The notes below the pieces were generated by a model. That model saw nothing but the letters and a program-made list of their open reading frames with translations, was not told the origin of the DNA and ran no database searches. Both the position numbers and the translations under genes were made by a program. Source: Flavobacterium limicola (GTDB taxonomy: Bacteria; Bacteroidota; Bacteroidia; Flavobacteriales; Flavobacteriaceae). From it: DNA of 64,000 bases. Of this stretch, positions 35,903 through 46,346 are shown in pieces. Location: contig NZ_RBXA01000005.1 of the NCBI RefSeq assembly GCF_003634755.1, positions 1-64,000 of the forward strand, given 5' to 3'. How positions within the stretch are numbered: the stretch's first letter is position 1; each line of letters opens with the position of its first letter.

Positions 35903-36052
35903 CCGCCCTTATAGTTTTATCCCAAAAAATCACGGTAAGGATTTAAGCAGTGGCCGAAGGGAGCAACCCCCGAGTCGAGTGTGAAACACGAGCGGCTGGG
36001 GTTGCGATAGGAAAATACGTCCGATGATTTTTGGGATAAAACTATTCAGGCT
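35903..36052. repeat. Composite repeat unit, B core, copy 8
   Basis: Intact outer arms, GCAACCCC/GGGGTTGC stem and GTGT-GAA-ACAC apex. A GATTCATGAA...CCGTGAATA insert follows. Confidence 0.9.
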
Positions 36053-36199
36053 TGAAATCGAAGATTCATGAATACCAAAAAAACTATAACAACCCGTGAA
36101 TAATTTTTGTTTCTTTTGCATCAAGGCAAAAGAAAAGATTGCTCTTCAGAAATATTAATAATAATAATTCCTTAATCGCTCTTCACACCACTCCTATCC

Positions 36200-36378
36200 C
36201 GCCCTTAAATAAAAAGCATAAAAAAACAACGAGAAAGTAAAGTGGCAGCAGTCCGCGAGTTGAGGACGAAGGACGAACGGCTCGGGCTGTGGAACGGTAC
36301 TTTGGAGGTAGTTTTTAAGCTTTTGATTTTCAGGCTTGATCTTTTGTTTCTTTTGCATCAAGGCAAAAGAAAAGATTA
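36200..36378. repeat. Composite repeat unit, A core, copy 8
   Basis: A core nearly identical to copy 6, preceded by an (AAT)4 run (36157-36168). With the D element at 36441-36555 it forms the unit lying 3' of the UDP-HexNAc dehydrogenase gene. Confidence 0.88.
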
Positions 36379-36440
36379 TTCTTGAGTAATACTACATAGT
36401 ACAATGAACCCATGAATATTTTTTATTTCTTTTGAAATCA

Positions 36441-36555
36441 AATTTACTTTCAATAAAAAGTCATTGGTAACAGCATTTAAAGTCTCCATGTATTCTAAAC
36501 AACATCAAGCGCTGAATTTTCGACTCTCTTTAGGACTGGTGCAAAACCAAAACCC
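36441..36555. repeat. D element, copy 7
   Basis: TTTACTTTCAATAAAAAGTC through a truncated terminal hairpin (ATTTTCGACTCTCTTTAGG). Ends 33 bases 3' of the dehydrogenase stop. Confidence 0.75.
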
Positions 36556-36587
36556 AAAACCTAGAACCAAAAAACAGAAAACTTCTG

Positions 36588-37871
36588 CTATAATCTCCCA
36601 TCAGCTGCAGCACCTAAAACCCCTTTTACATCATACAACAAACTACTTTTATGCTGCAATAGCGACAAATCCAAATCCAAAAAAAGAGTATGCGCAACAC
36701 CTAAAACCAAGGCATCAAATTTTGCAAGCGGCAGTTCTGTTGTTGTTGTTAGATTATATTCCCGTTGTACCTCAACAGGATTAGCCCAAGGGTCATATAT
36801 TGTAATTTGAATGCCATAATCAGCCAGTGCTTTAATGACATCTACTATTTTAGTATTGCGTACGTCAGGACAATTCTCTTTAAAAGTGATTCCCAGCATC
36901 AACAAACTGGCACCATTAACGATTACGCCTTTTTTAATCATTAATTTAACCACTTGTGAGGCTACATATTCTCCCATACTATCATTCAAACGGCGTCCTG
37001 CTAATATAATTTCAGGATGGTATCCTTTTTCTTGAGCTTTTTGAGCCAAATAATAGGGATCAACACCGATGCAATGACCACCAACTAAACCCGGTTTAAA
37101 AGGCAAAAAATTCCATTTGGTTCCCGCAGCCTCCAAAACCGCATGCGTGTCAATTTCCAAAAGATTAAATATTTTCGCCAGTTCATTGACAAAAGCAATA
37201 TTAATATCCCGTTGGGAATTCTCAATTACTTTAGCCGCTTCGGCTACTTTTATCGATGGGGCTAAATGGGTACCGGCTGTAATAACCGATTGGTAGAGCT
37301 GATTCACTTTCTGCCCTATTTCTGGAGTGGATCCGGAAGTAACTTTTAAAATTTTCTCAACGGTATGTTCCTTGTCTCCAGGGTTGATCCGCTCAGGCGA
37401 ATAGCCGGCATAAAAATCAACATTGAATTTTAATCCCGAATATTTTTCTAGCACAGGAACACATTCCTCTTCAGTCACACCTGGATAAACAGTAGACTCA
37501 TAAATAACAATATCCCCTTTTTTCAAAACAGAACCCACACTTTCGCTGGACCTGAACAAAGGAGTCAAATCAGGACGATTATTTTTATCCACCGGAGTTG
37601 GAACCGTAATGATAAAATAATTACAATCGGCAATATCAGCTAAAGTAGCAGTACAATAAAGCCCAATTTCATTACTTGGTGCAGGGCGTAAAACACGCTG
37701 CAGTGTCGCATCATCAATCTCAAGTGTCGCATCATTTCCTGCAGCAAGTGCTGCTATTCTCGACTGATTAATATCAAATCCTACTACAGCATACTTGGTC
37801 GCGAAAAGCCTTGCCAAAGGCAGACCTACGTAACCCAGCCCTATAACTGCTATTTTTATATTTGTACTCAA
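36588..37871 (-). CDS. UDP-N-acetyl-hexosamine 6-dehydrogenase (TviB/WbpO/WbpA family)
   Basis: Oxidises C6 of UDP-GlcNAc or UDP-GalNAc to the uronic acid in two NAD steps. 427 residues. The NAD loop GLGYVGLPLA is at 11-20, VPTPVD near 90-95, ESTVYPGVTEEEC near 125-137, and the catalytic thiohemiacetal cysteine lies in GLVGGHCIGVDP (C267). The GYSPERINPGD motif marks the UDP-HexNAc subclass and separates it from the UDP-glucose dehydrogenase upstream. The only plausible start is TTG at 37871 (SL: TTG AGT ACA), since no in-frame ATG precedes the conserved N-terminus. It probably works with the 4-epimerase at 39671. Confidence 0.92.
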   Translation of the reverse strand: MSTNIKIAVIGLGYVGLPLARLFATKYAVVGFDINQSRIAALAAGNDATLEIDDATLQRVLRPAPSNEIGLYCTATLADIADCNYFIITVPTPVDKNNRPDLTPLFRSSESVGSVLKKGDIVIYESTVYPGVTEEECVPVLEKYSGLKFNVDFYAGYSPERINPGDKEHTVEKILKVTSGSTPEIGQKVNQLYQSVITAGTHLAPSIKVAEAAKVIENSQRDINIAFVNELAKIFNLLEIDTHAVLEAAGTKWNFLPFKPGLVGGHCIGVDPYYLAQKAQEKGYHPEIILAGRRLNDSMGEYVASQVVKLMIKKGVIVNGASLLMLGITFKENCPDVRNTKIVDVIKALADYGIQITIYDPWANPVEVQREYNLTTTTELPLAKFDALVLGVAHTLFLDLDLSLLQHKSSLLYDVKGVLGAAADGRL

Positions 37872-38180
37872 CTTTAAAAACGGAATTGGTTGAAAATTAC
37901 AAAACCTTTGTGGGGCTTGTATCTATAATTATTTAAAAATCAAAAAAACTATCCCTTGATTCGGTACGCAAAGATAGCTAAAATAGCGCTGTTTTTCCCT
38001 CCACTTTACACTGCCTGAAACGAACAGTACGATCAATCGAACTGGTAAAAGCTAAAATACTAACCCCCAATAAAAAGCAAAAAAAAGGTTTAAAAATAAC
38101 CCTATTTAGGCAGACCAATTACTAAAAAACGAAGGGATTCACAGCAAAATTACCTGCAGTAAGCGCTACTTTTTTGCTGA
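37872..38180. other. Noncoding gap between ugd and the UDP-HexNAc dehydrogenase gene
   Basis: 309 bases without a gene and without composite-repeat cores. It holds a candidate promoter box at 37969-37976 and a near-palindrome AAAATAGCGCTGTTTTT just above it. Confidence 0.6.
37969..37976 (-). promoter_or_regulatory. Candidate Bacteroidota -7 box for the UDP-HexNAc dehydrogenase gene
   Basis: Minus strand reads TATCTTTG, a match to TAnnTTTG. No clear -33 TTG partner. It would give a leader of about 90 bases. Confidence 0.4.
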
Positions 38181-39572
38181 CTACGATCCAATAGCATGAT
38201 ATACAAAGCCAATGGCCCTCATTTCAGCAGCGTTTAAAACATTTCTGCCATCAAAAACAAAAGCAGGTTTTTGCATGGAATCATATATTTTTTGCCAGTC
38301 ATAATCTTTAAACTCATCCCACTCCGTCAAAATGGCTATAGAATGGGCGCCTTTACAAGCTGTATACGGGTCTTCAAAAGAAGCAACGTATGCTTTATTT
38401 TGTGCACTTGTTCTTGTTTCTAAATAATCCAAATCGGCTAATACTTTTTTCTCAGAAACTTTAGGATCATAAACCGCTATTTGAGCTTGTTCATTAACTA
38501 AATCATCTGCTACGTATATGGCAGCCGACTCTCTGGTATCATTCGTATCTTTTTTAAATGCCCATCCTAAAAATGTGATTTTCTTATCAGCAACCGTATT
38601 GTATAACGTTTGCACAATAGTATTCGAAAAACGTCTCTTTTGGTGATCATTCATAATGATTACTTGTTCCCAATAATCAGCAACTTCATTCAGACCGTAT
38701 GATTTGGCTATATATACTAAATTCAATATGTCTTTTTGAAAACAAGATCCCCCAAATCCAACCGAGGCTTTTAGAAACTTAGGACCTATTCGGCTGTCCA
38801 TTCCTATGGCTTTTGCCACTTCATTGACATCAGCTCCTGTTTTTTCACAAAGCTCAGACATCGCATTGATGGAAGAGATACGCTGTGCCAAAAAAGCATT
38901 TGCGGTAAGTTTAGACAATTCAGACGACCATACATTAGTCGTTAGTATTTTATCAGCGGCTACCCAATTAGAATACACGCCAACTAAGGCTTGTATAGCC
39001 TTTTGTCCCTCCTCTGAAGAATCACCTCCAATTAAAATACGATCAGGATGCAATAAATCTTGAACAGCCGTTCCTTCAGCAAGAAACTCCGGATTAGAAA
39101 GAATTTGAAACTGAACACCGTTACCGGTATGATCCAGAATACTTTTAATCGCTTCTGCTGTTCGAACAGGCAAAGTCGATTTTTCAACAACAATTTTATT
39201 GTCTTTAGCTACTCTGGCAATTTGTCTGGCACACAATTCAATATATTTCAAATCAGCGGCCATTCCTTTGCCTTTACCATACGTTTTGGTAGGCGTATTC
39301 ACTGATATAAAAATAATTTGTGCTTCATCAATCGCTTTTTCAACTTCCGTAGAAAAAAACAAATTTCTTCCTCTGGCCTCTGCTACAATAGCATCAAGAC
39401 CAGGCTCATATATGGGAATATTCGCTACATCTGCATCATTCCAAGCCGCAATACGTGCTTCATTTAAGTCAACAACCGTAACCTGTATATTAGGACATTT
39501 CTGAGCAATAACTGCCATAGTTGGCCCTCCTACATATCCCGCCCCAATGCAACAAATTTTTGTGATTTTCAT
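38181..39572 (-). CDS. ugd: UDP-glucose 6-dehydrogenase
   Basis: Makes UDP-glucuronate from UDP-glucose with two NAD. 463 residues, close to the length of the animal-type UGDH. The NAD motif is [11 protein letters not shown] (10-20). [29 protein letters not shown] and [11 protein letters not shown] follow, and the catalytic Cys lies in [10 protein letters not shown] (C277). The C-terminal [16 protein letters not shown] is the UDP-binding element of this class. Together with the HexNAc dehydrogenase it suggests an acidic polymer. Confidence 0.97.
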   Translation of the reverse strand: MKITKICCIGAGYVGGPTMAVIAQKCPNIQVTVVDLNEARIAAWNDADVANIPIYEPGLDAIVAEARGRNLFFSTEVEKAIDEAQIIFISVNTPTKTYGKGKGMAADLKYIELCARQIARVAKDNKIVVEKSTLPVRTAEAIKSILDHTGNGVQFQILSNPEFLAEGTAVQDLLHPDRILIGGDSSEEGQKAIQALVGVYSNWVAADKILTTNVWSSELSKLTANAFLAQRISSINAMSELCEKTGADVNEVAKAIGMDSRIGPKFLKASVGFGGSCFQKDILNLVYIAKSYGLNEVADYWEQVIIMNDHQKRRFSNTIVQTLYNTVADKKITFLGWAFKKDTNDTRESAAIYVADDLVNEQAQIAVYDPKVSEKKVLADLDYLETRTSAQNKAYVASFEDPYTACKGAHSIAILTEWDEFKDYDWQKIYDSMQKPAFVFDGRNVLNAAEMRAIGFVYHAIGS

Positions 39573-39599
39573 TCTTTTATTTTTTCTATTCGCTAATTT

Positions 39600-39685
39600 A
39601 ACTTCTTACTTCTCATCTATCACTTCTTCACTCTTCACCTATCACTTCTCACTTATCACTTCTTCACCCTTCACTCTTCACGCAA
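39600..39685. repeat. TCACTTCTTCACTCTTCAC tandem tract at the 4-epimerase stop
   Basis: Degenerate 7-8 base repeats (TTCTCAC, TATCACT, CTTCACT). The last two codons (E-E) and the TGA stop of the upstream gene read inside the tract (GAAGAGTGA). Confidence 0.7.
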
Positions 39686-40651
39686 ATTCTCCCAATACCA
39701 GTGTACCGCTTCTTTCAATCCTTCCTGCATAGAAAACTTTGGATCATACCCCAATAATTCTTTTGCTTTATCAATACTGGCCAGCGAATGAGGAATATCG
39801 CCTGCTCTGTTAGGGCCGTATTCAACAGTAATATCCCCAATTTTAGGGTCATACTCGGCTAAAAACTCTTTTAAATAATCCACTAAATTAGTCAACGTAT
39901 TCCTGTCGCCATAAGCGGTATTGTAAACGGTGTTTATCGCAGCTGGATTTTGGGTTGTCAGGGCCAATTCATTCATCTGAATTACATTATCTATGTAGGT
40001 AAAATCCCTTGAAAAATTGCCATCCCCGTTAATTATTGGACTTTCCAATTGCATTAACTGCATCACAAATTTTGGAATAACAGCCGCGTAAGCACCATTT
40101 GGATCTTGTTTTCGTCCAAAAACATTAAAATAACGCAAACCTATCGTTTCCAATCCATACGTCCGACTAAAAATATCGGCATACAACTCATTCACATATT
40201 TAGTAATCGCATAGGGCGAAAGTGGTTTCCCGATGACTTCCTCCACTTTAGGCAACCCCACTGAATCCCCGTATGTGGAAGAACTCGCCGCATAAACAAA
40301 ACGTTTTACTTTAGCATCACGAGAGGCTACTAGCATATTCAAAAATCCAGAAACATTAACATCATTTGTGGTTATGGGATCATTGATTGAGCGTGGCACA
40401 GAACCTAAAGCCGCCTGATGCAATACATAATCCACCCCCTGAACAGCACGCTGACAATCGACTAAGTTTCGTATATCACCTTCAATTAAATGAAAATCAG
40501 CATTATTAATAAAATCTTTAACATTATGTCGATATCCTGTGGCAAAATTATCCAAACAAATTACTTTATATTTTTTGGACAAAAAATATTCACAGAGATT
40601 TGACCCTATAAAACCCGCACCTCCGGTAATCAAAATAGTTTTTTCTTTCAT
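39671..40651 (-). CDS. UDP-HexNAc(A) 4-epimerase (WbpP/TviC-like SDR)
   Basis: Interconverts gluco and galacto forms of UDP-HexNAc or its uronic acid. The 326-residue extended SDR has the Rossmann motif GGAGFIGSN at 10-18. HQAALGSVPRSINDPITTN (79-97), YAASSSTYGDS (120-130) and the catalytic Y147-x3-K151 (SPYAITKYVNE) match the WbpP/TviC pattern almost word for word, as does RYFNVFGRKQDPNGAYAAVIP. Paired with the TviB-like enzyme it would yield UDP-GalNAcA. It ends in a low-complexity tract. Confidence 0.92.
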   Translation of the reverse strand: MKEKTILITGGAGFIGSNLCEYFLSKKYKVICLDNFATGYRHNVKDFINNADFHLIEGDIRNLVDCQRAVQGVDYVLHQAALGSVPRSINDPITTNDVNVSGFLNMLVASRDAKVKRFVYAASSSTYGDSVGLPKVEEVIGKPLSPYAITKYVNELYADIFSRTYGLETIGLRYFNVFGRKQDPNGAYAAVIPKFVMQLMQLESPIINGDGNFSRDFTYIDNVIQMNELALTTQNPAAINTVYNTAYGDRNTLTNLVDYLKEFLAEYDPKIGDITVEYGPNRAGDIPHSLASIDKAKELLGYDPKFSMQEGLKEAVHWYWENLREE

Positions 40652-40680
40652 TTTATCGCTACTAAACAGATTTTAACCTA

Positions 40681-43137
40681 TTATTTTTTCTTTAGTAATT
40701 TTTGCGCTACTCTTTCATAAATGCTTTTTGGTTTTTCTTCTTCATGATACCCATTAGAATAAGGTGCATTTCCATAACCATAGCTATATCCGTAACCTGT
40801 GCCATATTTAGCTTTATTAGCAAACCCATTCAAAACAATGCTTGCATGATCTAACTCTCCTCTTTTCACTCTATTGTTCAATAACGTAATCATGTCCTTT
40901 TTAGTAAAATTTTGTCTTACAATATACAAAGTTACATCACAATACTGAGCTAATTCTAATGCATCAGACACTAAACCAACAGGAGGTGTATCTAGAATAA
41001 TATAATCGTATTTTTTCTTTAATTCTGCAATTAACTCTCCCATACTTTCACTCAAAATCATCTCTGATGGATTTGGCGGAATTGGTCCTGAAAGGATAAC
41101 ATCCAAAAAAGGAATTTGAGTATGATTTATAATTTCATCTACACTTTTTTGCTTGATTAGATAATTCACAACGCCTACTTCATTGGATAAATTAAATTCA
41201 TCAAATAATTTAGGCTTTCTTAAATCAAGTCCAATGATAACCGTCTTTTTTTCGCTGAGGGCAAATACTGTCGCAATGTTTATGGAACAAAATGTTTTTC
41301 CTTCTCCACTGACTGAGGATGTGATCATAAGTGTTTTTGCTCCATCAACGTTTTGTTTCTTGTACAAAAATTGCAATGAGGAACGAATCGCCCTAAATGA
41401 CTCTGATAAGGCAGATTTCGGCTTCTCATATACTGCCAAACTTGAATCATCTTTATTTATACCCACCACTCCAATGATTGGAATTTTAGTCAGTTTACTA
41501 ATATCCTCGGCATTTTGAATAGCATTATTTATAAAGAAAATTCCAAAAACAAATAATAAGGGAATCAAAATTCCCAAAAATAAAGCCAACACATAATTAA
41601 CTGAAGTTTTAGGCCCAATTAATCCTCCTCCAACATCCTTAGCTGGATCAATAAAATGAATATCTGATAAATTTGCAGCTTTAACAATATCGGCTTCACT
41701 GCGTTTTTGAAGAAATGTGCTATAAATATTATCACTTAAATCATATTTCCTTTTTATTTTAATAAGCTCTTGTTGGTCTTCAGGCAATTTTTTTATTGCA
41801 CTTTCAGTCTGATTGATCTTGCTGTTGACCATAGCGAGATCTTCTTGTAAAGAAGCTTTGGCCGAGGCAATATTTTCTATCAAAACTTTTTTCACAGCCT
41901 CCATCTGATTGTCAAAATCTTTGAATATCTTATCACTTTTTACCGCATAAGCCATTTCCGATCTTTGTGTGGAAAGTGCAATCAATTTTGAAACATTAAC
42001 CACTATATTAGGATCTTCGATTCCAGCAACCGTTGGAGCGGGAAGCTTAGAATAATCCACACTATTTTTCAAATACGCCTTCAAAGAGTTGTAATACGTT
42101 ATTTTACGAATAACTTCATCTCTTTTAACATCAAACTCTAATGCTTTGTCTGAAAACTTCGCTCCTCCTTCTTCTATATCAAAAATGTTTTTATCTTTCC
42201 TGAAAGATTTTAATTCATCCCCAGTTTCTTTCAATTGGGATTCCATAGCCACAAGCGTACTATCTATAAATGCAATTGTATTGGTCGCAAACTGATTTTT
42301 ACTATCTAATTGCCTTTTTATAAGCATTTTAACCGTTGCATTTAAATATTCTACCAATCTGGCTTTGTTGGTTCCCTGCATACCAAGAGTAATGATCGAA
42401 CCACCCTTATCATCTGACCTGACATTTATTCCTTTGTATCTGGATACTGTTTCATCAAAACCATTAAATTGCACAAAATATTCATTTCCTTTGTAAAAAC
42501 CGGGATTCTCTTGTATTTGTAATTTCCAATTTAAAAAAGGCAAAGACACTTGTTCTCCAACCTTATACTTTTTTACAAAATCCCCAGTTTCAACGTTTGT
42601 ATTGCTATAGGAATTATTGGAATACGTTAGTAATGAAACACTTTGATTCTCAAATGGAATCCTGATTTCATATTCATTTTCACTTAGAAACTTAATCCCA
42701 ATCAGATTTCCTGCCAATTGACCTTTAGATTTATCAATATTTACATAAAAGGGTACGGCGCCATAAGCATCTACCAGATTGTATTTCCCCTGAACTAGGT
42801 AATTTATATAATATTGCAACTTGTCTACCACTATCTCGTTATGAGATCTGGATTGTAAGGTTGTTGAAATCGTTTGAACTTGATCTGAAGTACCTCCCCA
42901 ATTAAAAACCAAGCTGGTGTTTGAAGTAAAAAGAGGATTACTTTCTTCTTTCACTGCTATTAACGTTTCCATTCCGTAAATTTTTTCTTTACGAATATTC
43001 ACTTGGTAGGCAATAGTGAAAGAAATTAATAAACTAATTAGAAACCACTTCCAGTAACTTCCAATTTTAATTAAAAAATCTTTAAAGTCAAAACCAGCTT
43101 GATTTTCAAAACCCGAAAAATCTTTTATATCTAACAT
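40681..43137 (-). CDS. wzc: Wzc-like tyrosine autokinase and polysaccharide co-polymerase
   Basis: 818 residues in the inner membrane. The N-terminal Wzz domain has a helix near 30-46, a long periplasmic coiled-coil region (about 270-470) and a second helix near 507-528. The cytoplasmic BY-kinase domain has Walker A SSVSGEGKT (607-615), Walker A' GLDLRKP (636-642) and Walker B IILDTPP (713-719). A tyrosine cluster (YGTGYGYSYGYG, then YSNGY) near 776-796 is the autophosphorylation tail. It controls chain length and export with Wza. No separate phosphatase (Wzb) was seen. It lies 15 bp downstream of wza. Confidence 0.96.
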   Translation of the reverse strand: MLDIKDFSGFENQAGFDFKDFLIKIGSYWKWFLISLLISFTIAYQVNIRKEKIYGMETLIAVKEESNPLFTSNTSLVFNWGGTSDQVQTISTTLQSRSHNEIVVDKLQYYINYLVQGKYNLVDAYGAVPFYVNIDKSKGQLAGNLIGIKFLSENEYEIRIPFENQSVSLLTYSNNSYSNTNVETGDFVKKYKVGEQVSLPFLNWKLQIQENPGFYKGNEYFVQFNGFDETVSRYKGINVRSDDKGGSIITLGMQGTNKARLVEYLNATVKMLIKRQLDSKNQFATNTIAFIDSTLVAMESQLKETGDELKSFRKDKNIFDIEEGGAKFSDKALEFDVKRDEVIRKITYYNSLKAYLKNSVDYSKLPAPTVAGIEDPNIVVNVSKLIALSTQRSEMAYAVKSDKIFKDFDNQMEAVKKVLIENIASAKASLQEDLAMVNSKINQTESAIKKLPEDQQELIKIKRKYDLSDNIYSTFLQKRSEADIVKAANLSDIHFIDPAKDVGGGLIGPKTSVNYVLALFLGILIPLLFVFGIFFINNAIQNAEDISKLTKIPIIGVVGINKDDSSLAVYEKPKSALSESFRAIRSSLQFLYKKQNVDGAKTLMITSSVSGEGKTFCSINIATVFALSEKKTVIIGLDLRKPKLFDEFNLSNEVGVVNYLIKQKSVDEIINHTQIPFLDVILSGPIPPNPSEMILSESMGELIAELKKKYDYIILDTPPVGLVSDALELAQYCDVTLYIVRQNFTKKDMITLLNNRVKRGELDHASIVLNGFANKAKYGTGYGYSYGYGNAPYSNGYHEEEKPKSIYERVAQKLLKKK

Positions 43138-43152
43138 TTTTTGAAATGTATT

Positions 43153-43944
43153 TTATTTTTTTAAAAGTAAAAAAGTAGTTGTTGCCAATGATAATAGTGT
43201 AATAATTGTTCCCAAAGATTCGATTCCGGTTTTCCCGGTTCCCCAGGTTTTTTGTTTGAGTGGTTTCACATAAATATAATCATTGGGTTGCAAATGATAA
43301 TAAGGTGATTTCATCACATTACTATCGGTAAGATCGATATCCTGCATTTGAACTCCAGTAGAGGACTGCCGAATAATTGTAACGGATTTTCTATTACCGG
43401 TAATCGTAATATCGCCTGCATTTGCTATGGCTTCCATCACATTTACATGTTCTTGAAATAGTGTTTTTGTCCCTGTACTACCTACTTCGCCATTTATTGT
43501 ATATCTAAATCCCGCTAATTTTACAGTAACAAAAATATTTGCGGCTTCGTTAAAATATTCGGATAATAATTGTTTTTCGATTTTAATCCTTACTTCTTCA
43601 AGTGTGAAGCCAATTACGTTTATTTCTCCTAAAACCGGAAATCGTATTGCTCCGTGATCGTCTACAGTAAAACCATCAAAATACAAGCCGGATTCTGATT
43701 TATTTCCTATTTCGGATTGATTTGAAGTACTAAAAATGGAAACTAACTTTGGATCATTTGCTTTAATTGTAATACTCAAAACATCATTAATTTGCAATCG
43801 ATACGGTTTTGACTCTACTACAGCTACAGTACTTTGAGTTTCATTTCCATCTTTTTTTTGCAAATAAATCAAATCTTGCGTAGGAATACAAGAAGAAAAC
43901 AATACACTAACAATTAGCAACAAATAGAGAATGGACTTACTCAT
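43153..43944 (-). CDS. wza: Polysaccharide export outer-membrane lipoprotein (Wza-like)
   Basis: 263 residues from MSKSILYLLLIVSVLFSSC. The lipobox LFSSC puts the lipidated Cys at 19. The Poly_export domain begins near YRLQINDVLSITIKAND, and an SLBB-type domain follows (YTINGEVGSTGTKTLFQ). A C-terminal segment (IGTIITLLSLATTTFLLL) crosses the outer membrane. The ATG at 43944 is chosen because the longer frame to 43998 would bury the signal peptide. First gene of the polysaccharide locus, with its own candidate promoter. Confidence 0.94.
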   Translation of the reverse strand: MSKSILYLLLIVSVLFSSCIPTQDLIYLQKKDGNETQSTVAVVESKPYRLQINDVLSITIKANDPKLVSIFSTSNQSEIGNKSESGLYFDGFTVDDHGAIRFPVLGEINVIGFTLEEVRIKIEKQLLSEYFNEAANIFVTVKLAGFRYTINGEVGSTGTKTLFQEHVNVMEAIANAGDITITGNRKSVTIIRQSSTGVQMQDIDLTDSNVMKSPYYHLQPNDYIYVKPLKQKTWGTGKTGIESLGTIITLLSLATTTFLLLKK

Positions 43945-43961
43945 TTTTATATTTTTAATAA

Positions 43962-43969
43962 CAAATATA
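43962..43969 (-). promoter_or_regulatory. Candidate -7 box at the head of the polysaccharide locus
   Basis: Minus strand TATATTTG, matching TAnnTTTG, 18 bases above the wza ATG. A -33 TTG is not evident. Confidence 0.45.
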
Positions 43970-44017
43970 GGCTTTTCATTTACTATATAAAAAAGCACCG
44001 TTATTCATTAAAATGGA

Positions 44018-44638
44018 TTAATTATTTTTAAAAGATTTTTCGAATGGAACTCTATGCAAAATACTGCGTCCCAAAGTAACTTCATCCGCATATTCCAGTT
44101 CATCGCCTACCGAAATTCCTCTCGCAATTGTTGATATTATTATTTCACAATCGGCGATTTGTTTGTAGATATAAAAATTAGTCGTATCACCCTCCATCGT
44201 GGAGCTTAAAGCAAAAATAATCTCGTTTACACTTCCTGATTTAACTTTTTCGACTAAAGTAGTTATGTTTAATTGACTGGGACCAACGCCATCAATAGGA
44301 GAAATTTTACCTCCCAAAACATGATAAATCCCTCTAAATTGTCCTGTATTTTCAATTGCCATCACATCGCGAATATCCTCGACGATACAAATGATTTGGT
44401 GATTCCTGCTTTTATTGGCGCAAATTTCGCACATCATGCTATCCGAAATATTATGACAACTTGTACAATACTTAATATCTTCACGCATAGCGACCAAGGC
44501 TTGCGATAGAAATCCTGTTTGCTCTTTAGGTTGCTTCAATAAATGCAACACTAATCGCAGTGCCGTTCGTTTGCCAATTCCAGGCAGCTGAGACATTTCG
44601 TTAACTGCCTTTTCTATTAATTTCGAAGAAAATTCCAT
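44018..44638 (-). CDS. recR: Recombination protein RecR
   Basis: DNA repair and RecFOR-mediated RecA loading. 206 residues from [20 protein letters not shown]. The N-terminal helix-hairpin-helix is [17 protein letters not shown], the zinc finger is [16 protein letters not shown], and the Toprim domain begins [15 protein letters not shown]. The ATG at 44638 matches the family start; the longer frame to 44755 overlaps the divergent symporter gene. It is probably expressed separately from the wza operon that follows. Confidence 0.97.
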   Translation of the reverse strand: MEFSSKLIEKAVNEMSQLPGIGKRTALRLVLHLLKQPKEQTGFLSQALVAMREDIKYCTSCHNISDSMMCEICANKSRNHQIICIVEDIRDVMAIENTGQFRGIYHVLGGKISPIDGVGPSQLNITTLVEKVKSGSVNEIIFALSSTMEGDTTNFYIYKQIADCEIIISTIARGISVGDELEYADEVTLGRSILHRVPFEKSFKNN

Positions 44639-44738
44639 AACTGCAAAAGTAGTTAATTTGTCCCAATCGTTCGGGATAGATAATTTGAAAATTTGAAGAT
44701 TATTTATGTAATTTGGCCAAATACAATATTCACACAAT

Positions 44739-46247
44739 ATGACTCCATTTGCCATTCTATCACTAATTGTAATCTACTTCGGAATTCTTTTTTTGATTTC
44801 GCATTTTGTAAGCAGAAAAGACAGCGGCAATGATGCTTTTTTCAAGGCCAATAAAAATTCCAAATGGTATTTAGTCGCTTTTGGAATGATTGGAACAGCA
44901 CTTTCCGGTGTGACTTTTATTTCTGTTCCGGGAGAAGTTGGTTCTCCAAATGGGGAACAATTCAAATACTTTCAGTTTGTTCTGGGTAATGCGATTGGTT
45001 TCATCATTATTGCAAAAGTATTGCTACCGTTGTATTATCGGATGAATTTGACTTCGATTTACGGCTATATAGAACACCGATTAGGAATGTATTCTTATAA
45101 AACTGCTGCAACTATTTTCCTGATTAGCAGAACCATTGGATCAGCATTCCGGTTGTATCTTGTTGTGATTGTTTTACAACGCTTTGTTTTTGACTTTTAT
45201 GGGATCCCATTTGCAGTTACGGTTCTGATTTCGCTGGCTTTGATATTTGCTTACACGTATCGAGGCGGATTGAAAACCATTATTATTACGGATACTTTAC
45301 AAACCTTTTTCTTAGTTTCTTCTGTCTTTTTGACGATTTTCTTTATTTGCCGAAGTTTAAACTTGAATGCTTTTGAAGCCTTTGAAGCTGTAAAAAACAG
45401 CAATTATTCTAAAGTATTTTTCTTTGAGGATTTTGTGTCGAGTAAGTTTCATTTTGCAAAGCAAATTCTGGGAGGAATCTTTGTAACTATCGCCATGGTA
45501 GGTTTGGATCAGGATTTAATGCAGAAAAACCTAAGTTGCAAAAACATTGGCGAAGCCCAAAAAAACATGTTTACGTTCACTGGAATATTTGTAGGTATTA
45601 ATATTTTTTTCCTCAGTGTGGGTGCTTTACTTTATATCTATGCGGCTAAAAACGGAATAGAAGTGCCAACCGATCTAGTTACCGGAAAACCCAGAACCGA
45701 TTTACTGTTTCCTGAAATTGCCTTTAACCATTTAACACTTATTCCATCAGTCATTTTTCTATTAGGATTAACCGCAGCTACCTTTGCTACGACGGACTCC
45801 GCTTTAACTGCATTAACAACTTCGTTTTGTGTGGATTTTTTAGGAATGGATAAAACAGAAAATCTAAACAAGCCAAACGTAGTCAGAAATAGGCATCTTG
45901 TGCATATTGTCTTTTCGTTTTTAATGTTTTTGGTTATAATTTTCTTTAACTCAATTAATGACAGCTCTGTAGTGGGAATGATTTTTAGAGTTGCGTCCTA
46001 TACGTATGGTCCGCTTTTGGGACTGTATTGTTTTGGATTGTTTGTAAAATCAAAAACGGTAAAAGACAAATTTGTTCCTATAATTTGCTTATTGTCTCCT
46101 GCTCTAACTTACTTTATCAGCGAAAATTCGAAGACTTTATTCTGGGGATATATTTTCGATAACGAATTGATTATCGTAAACGGGCTAATCACTTTTCTAG
46201 GTTTGTTGTTGATTAGCAAGAGTGCTACTTCTGAAACACGATTCTAG
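44739..46247 (+). CDS. Sodium/solute symporter (SSS family)
   Basis: 502 residues with about thirteen membrane helices. Family marks include [17 protein letters not shown] near 52-68, [12 protein letters not shown], and the late helix motif [22 protein letters not shown], where Ser/Thr residues line the sodium site. The substrate is not predictable. It is divergently transcribed from recR, with about 100 bases between starts. Confidence 0.92.
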   Translation: MTPFAILSLIVIYFGILFLISHFVSRKDSGNDAFFKANKNSKWYLVAFGMIGTALSGVTFISVPGEVGSPNGEQFKYFQFVLGNAIGFIIIAKVLLPLYYRMNLTSIYGYIEHRLGMYSYKTAATIFLISRTIGSAFRLYLVVIVLQRFVFDFYGIPFAVTVLISLALIFAYTYRGGLKTIIITDTLQTFFLVSSVFLTIFFICRSLNLNAFEAFEAVKNSNYSKVFFFEDFVSSKFHFAKQILGGIFVTIAMVGLDQDLMQKNLSCKNIGEAQKNMFTFTGIFVGINIFFLSVGALLYIYAAKNGIEVPTDLVTGKPRTDLLFPEIAFNHLTLIPSVIFLLGLTAATFATTDSALTALTTSFCVDFLGMDKTENLNKPNVVRNRHLVHIVFSFLMFLVIIFFNSINDSSVVGMIFRVASYTYGPLLGLYCFGLFVKSKTVKDKFVPIICLLSPALTYFISENSKTLFWGYIFDNELIIVNGLITFLGLLLISKSATSETRF

Positions 46248-46272
46248 TTTTTAGCCCAGATAGCAGCGACAT

Positions 46273-46313
46273 CCTTTTCTTGTTCCGTTTTTTTTTAACG
46301 GAACAAGAAAAGA
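46273..46313. terminator. 16-bp inverted repeat between symporter and CoA-binding genes
   Basis: CTTTTCTTGTTCCGTT and AACGGAACAAGAAAAG flank a T-run loop. It lies between two convergent genes and could end transcription from either side. Confidence 0.6.
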
Positions 46314-46346
46314 TATAGTGTATAGCTGGAATAGCTCCTAGAAAAT

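Larger units (their letters stand above)
34934..36587. repeat. 1.65-kb composite-repeat array between the UDP-HexNAc dehydrogenase and manC genes
   Basis: No credible gene. It contains decayed D halves (35112-35195), B core copy 7 (diverged), A core copy 7, B core copy 8, A core copy 8, three microsatellites and D copy 7. Frames at 35930-36124 and 36464-36784 are repeat translations. The 180 bases above manC (34934-35110) are AT-rich, with a fragment CATCCTGAGCGGTCATTTC of interspersed-repeat character. Confidence 0.88.

Noticed and set aside
44639..44755. Upstream extension of recR
   Set aside because: It would overlap the divergent symporter start and lacks the conserved RecR N-terminus, which begins at 44638.
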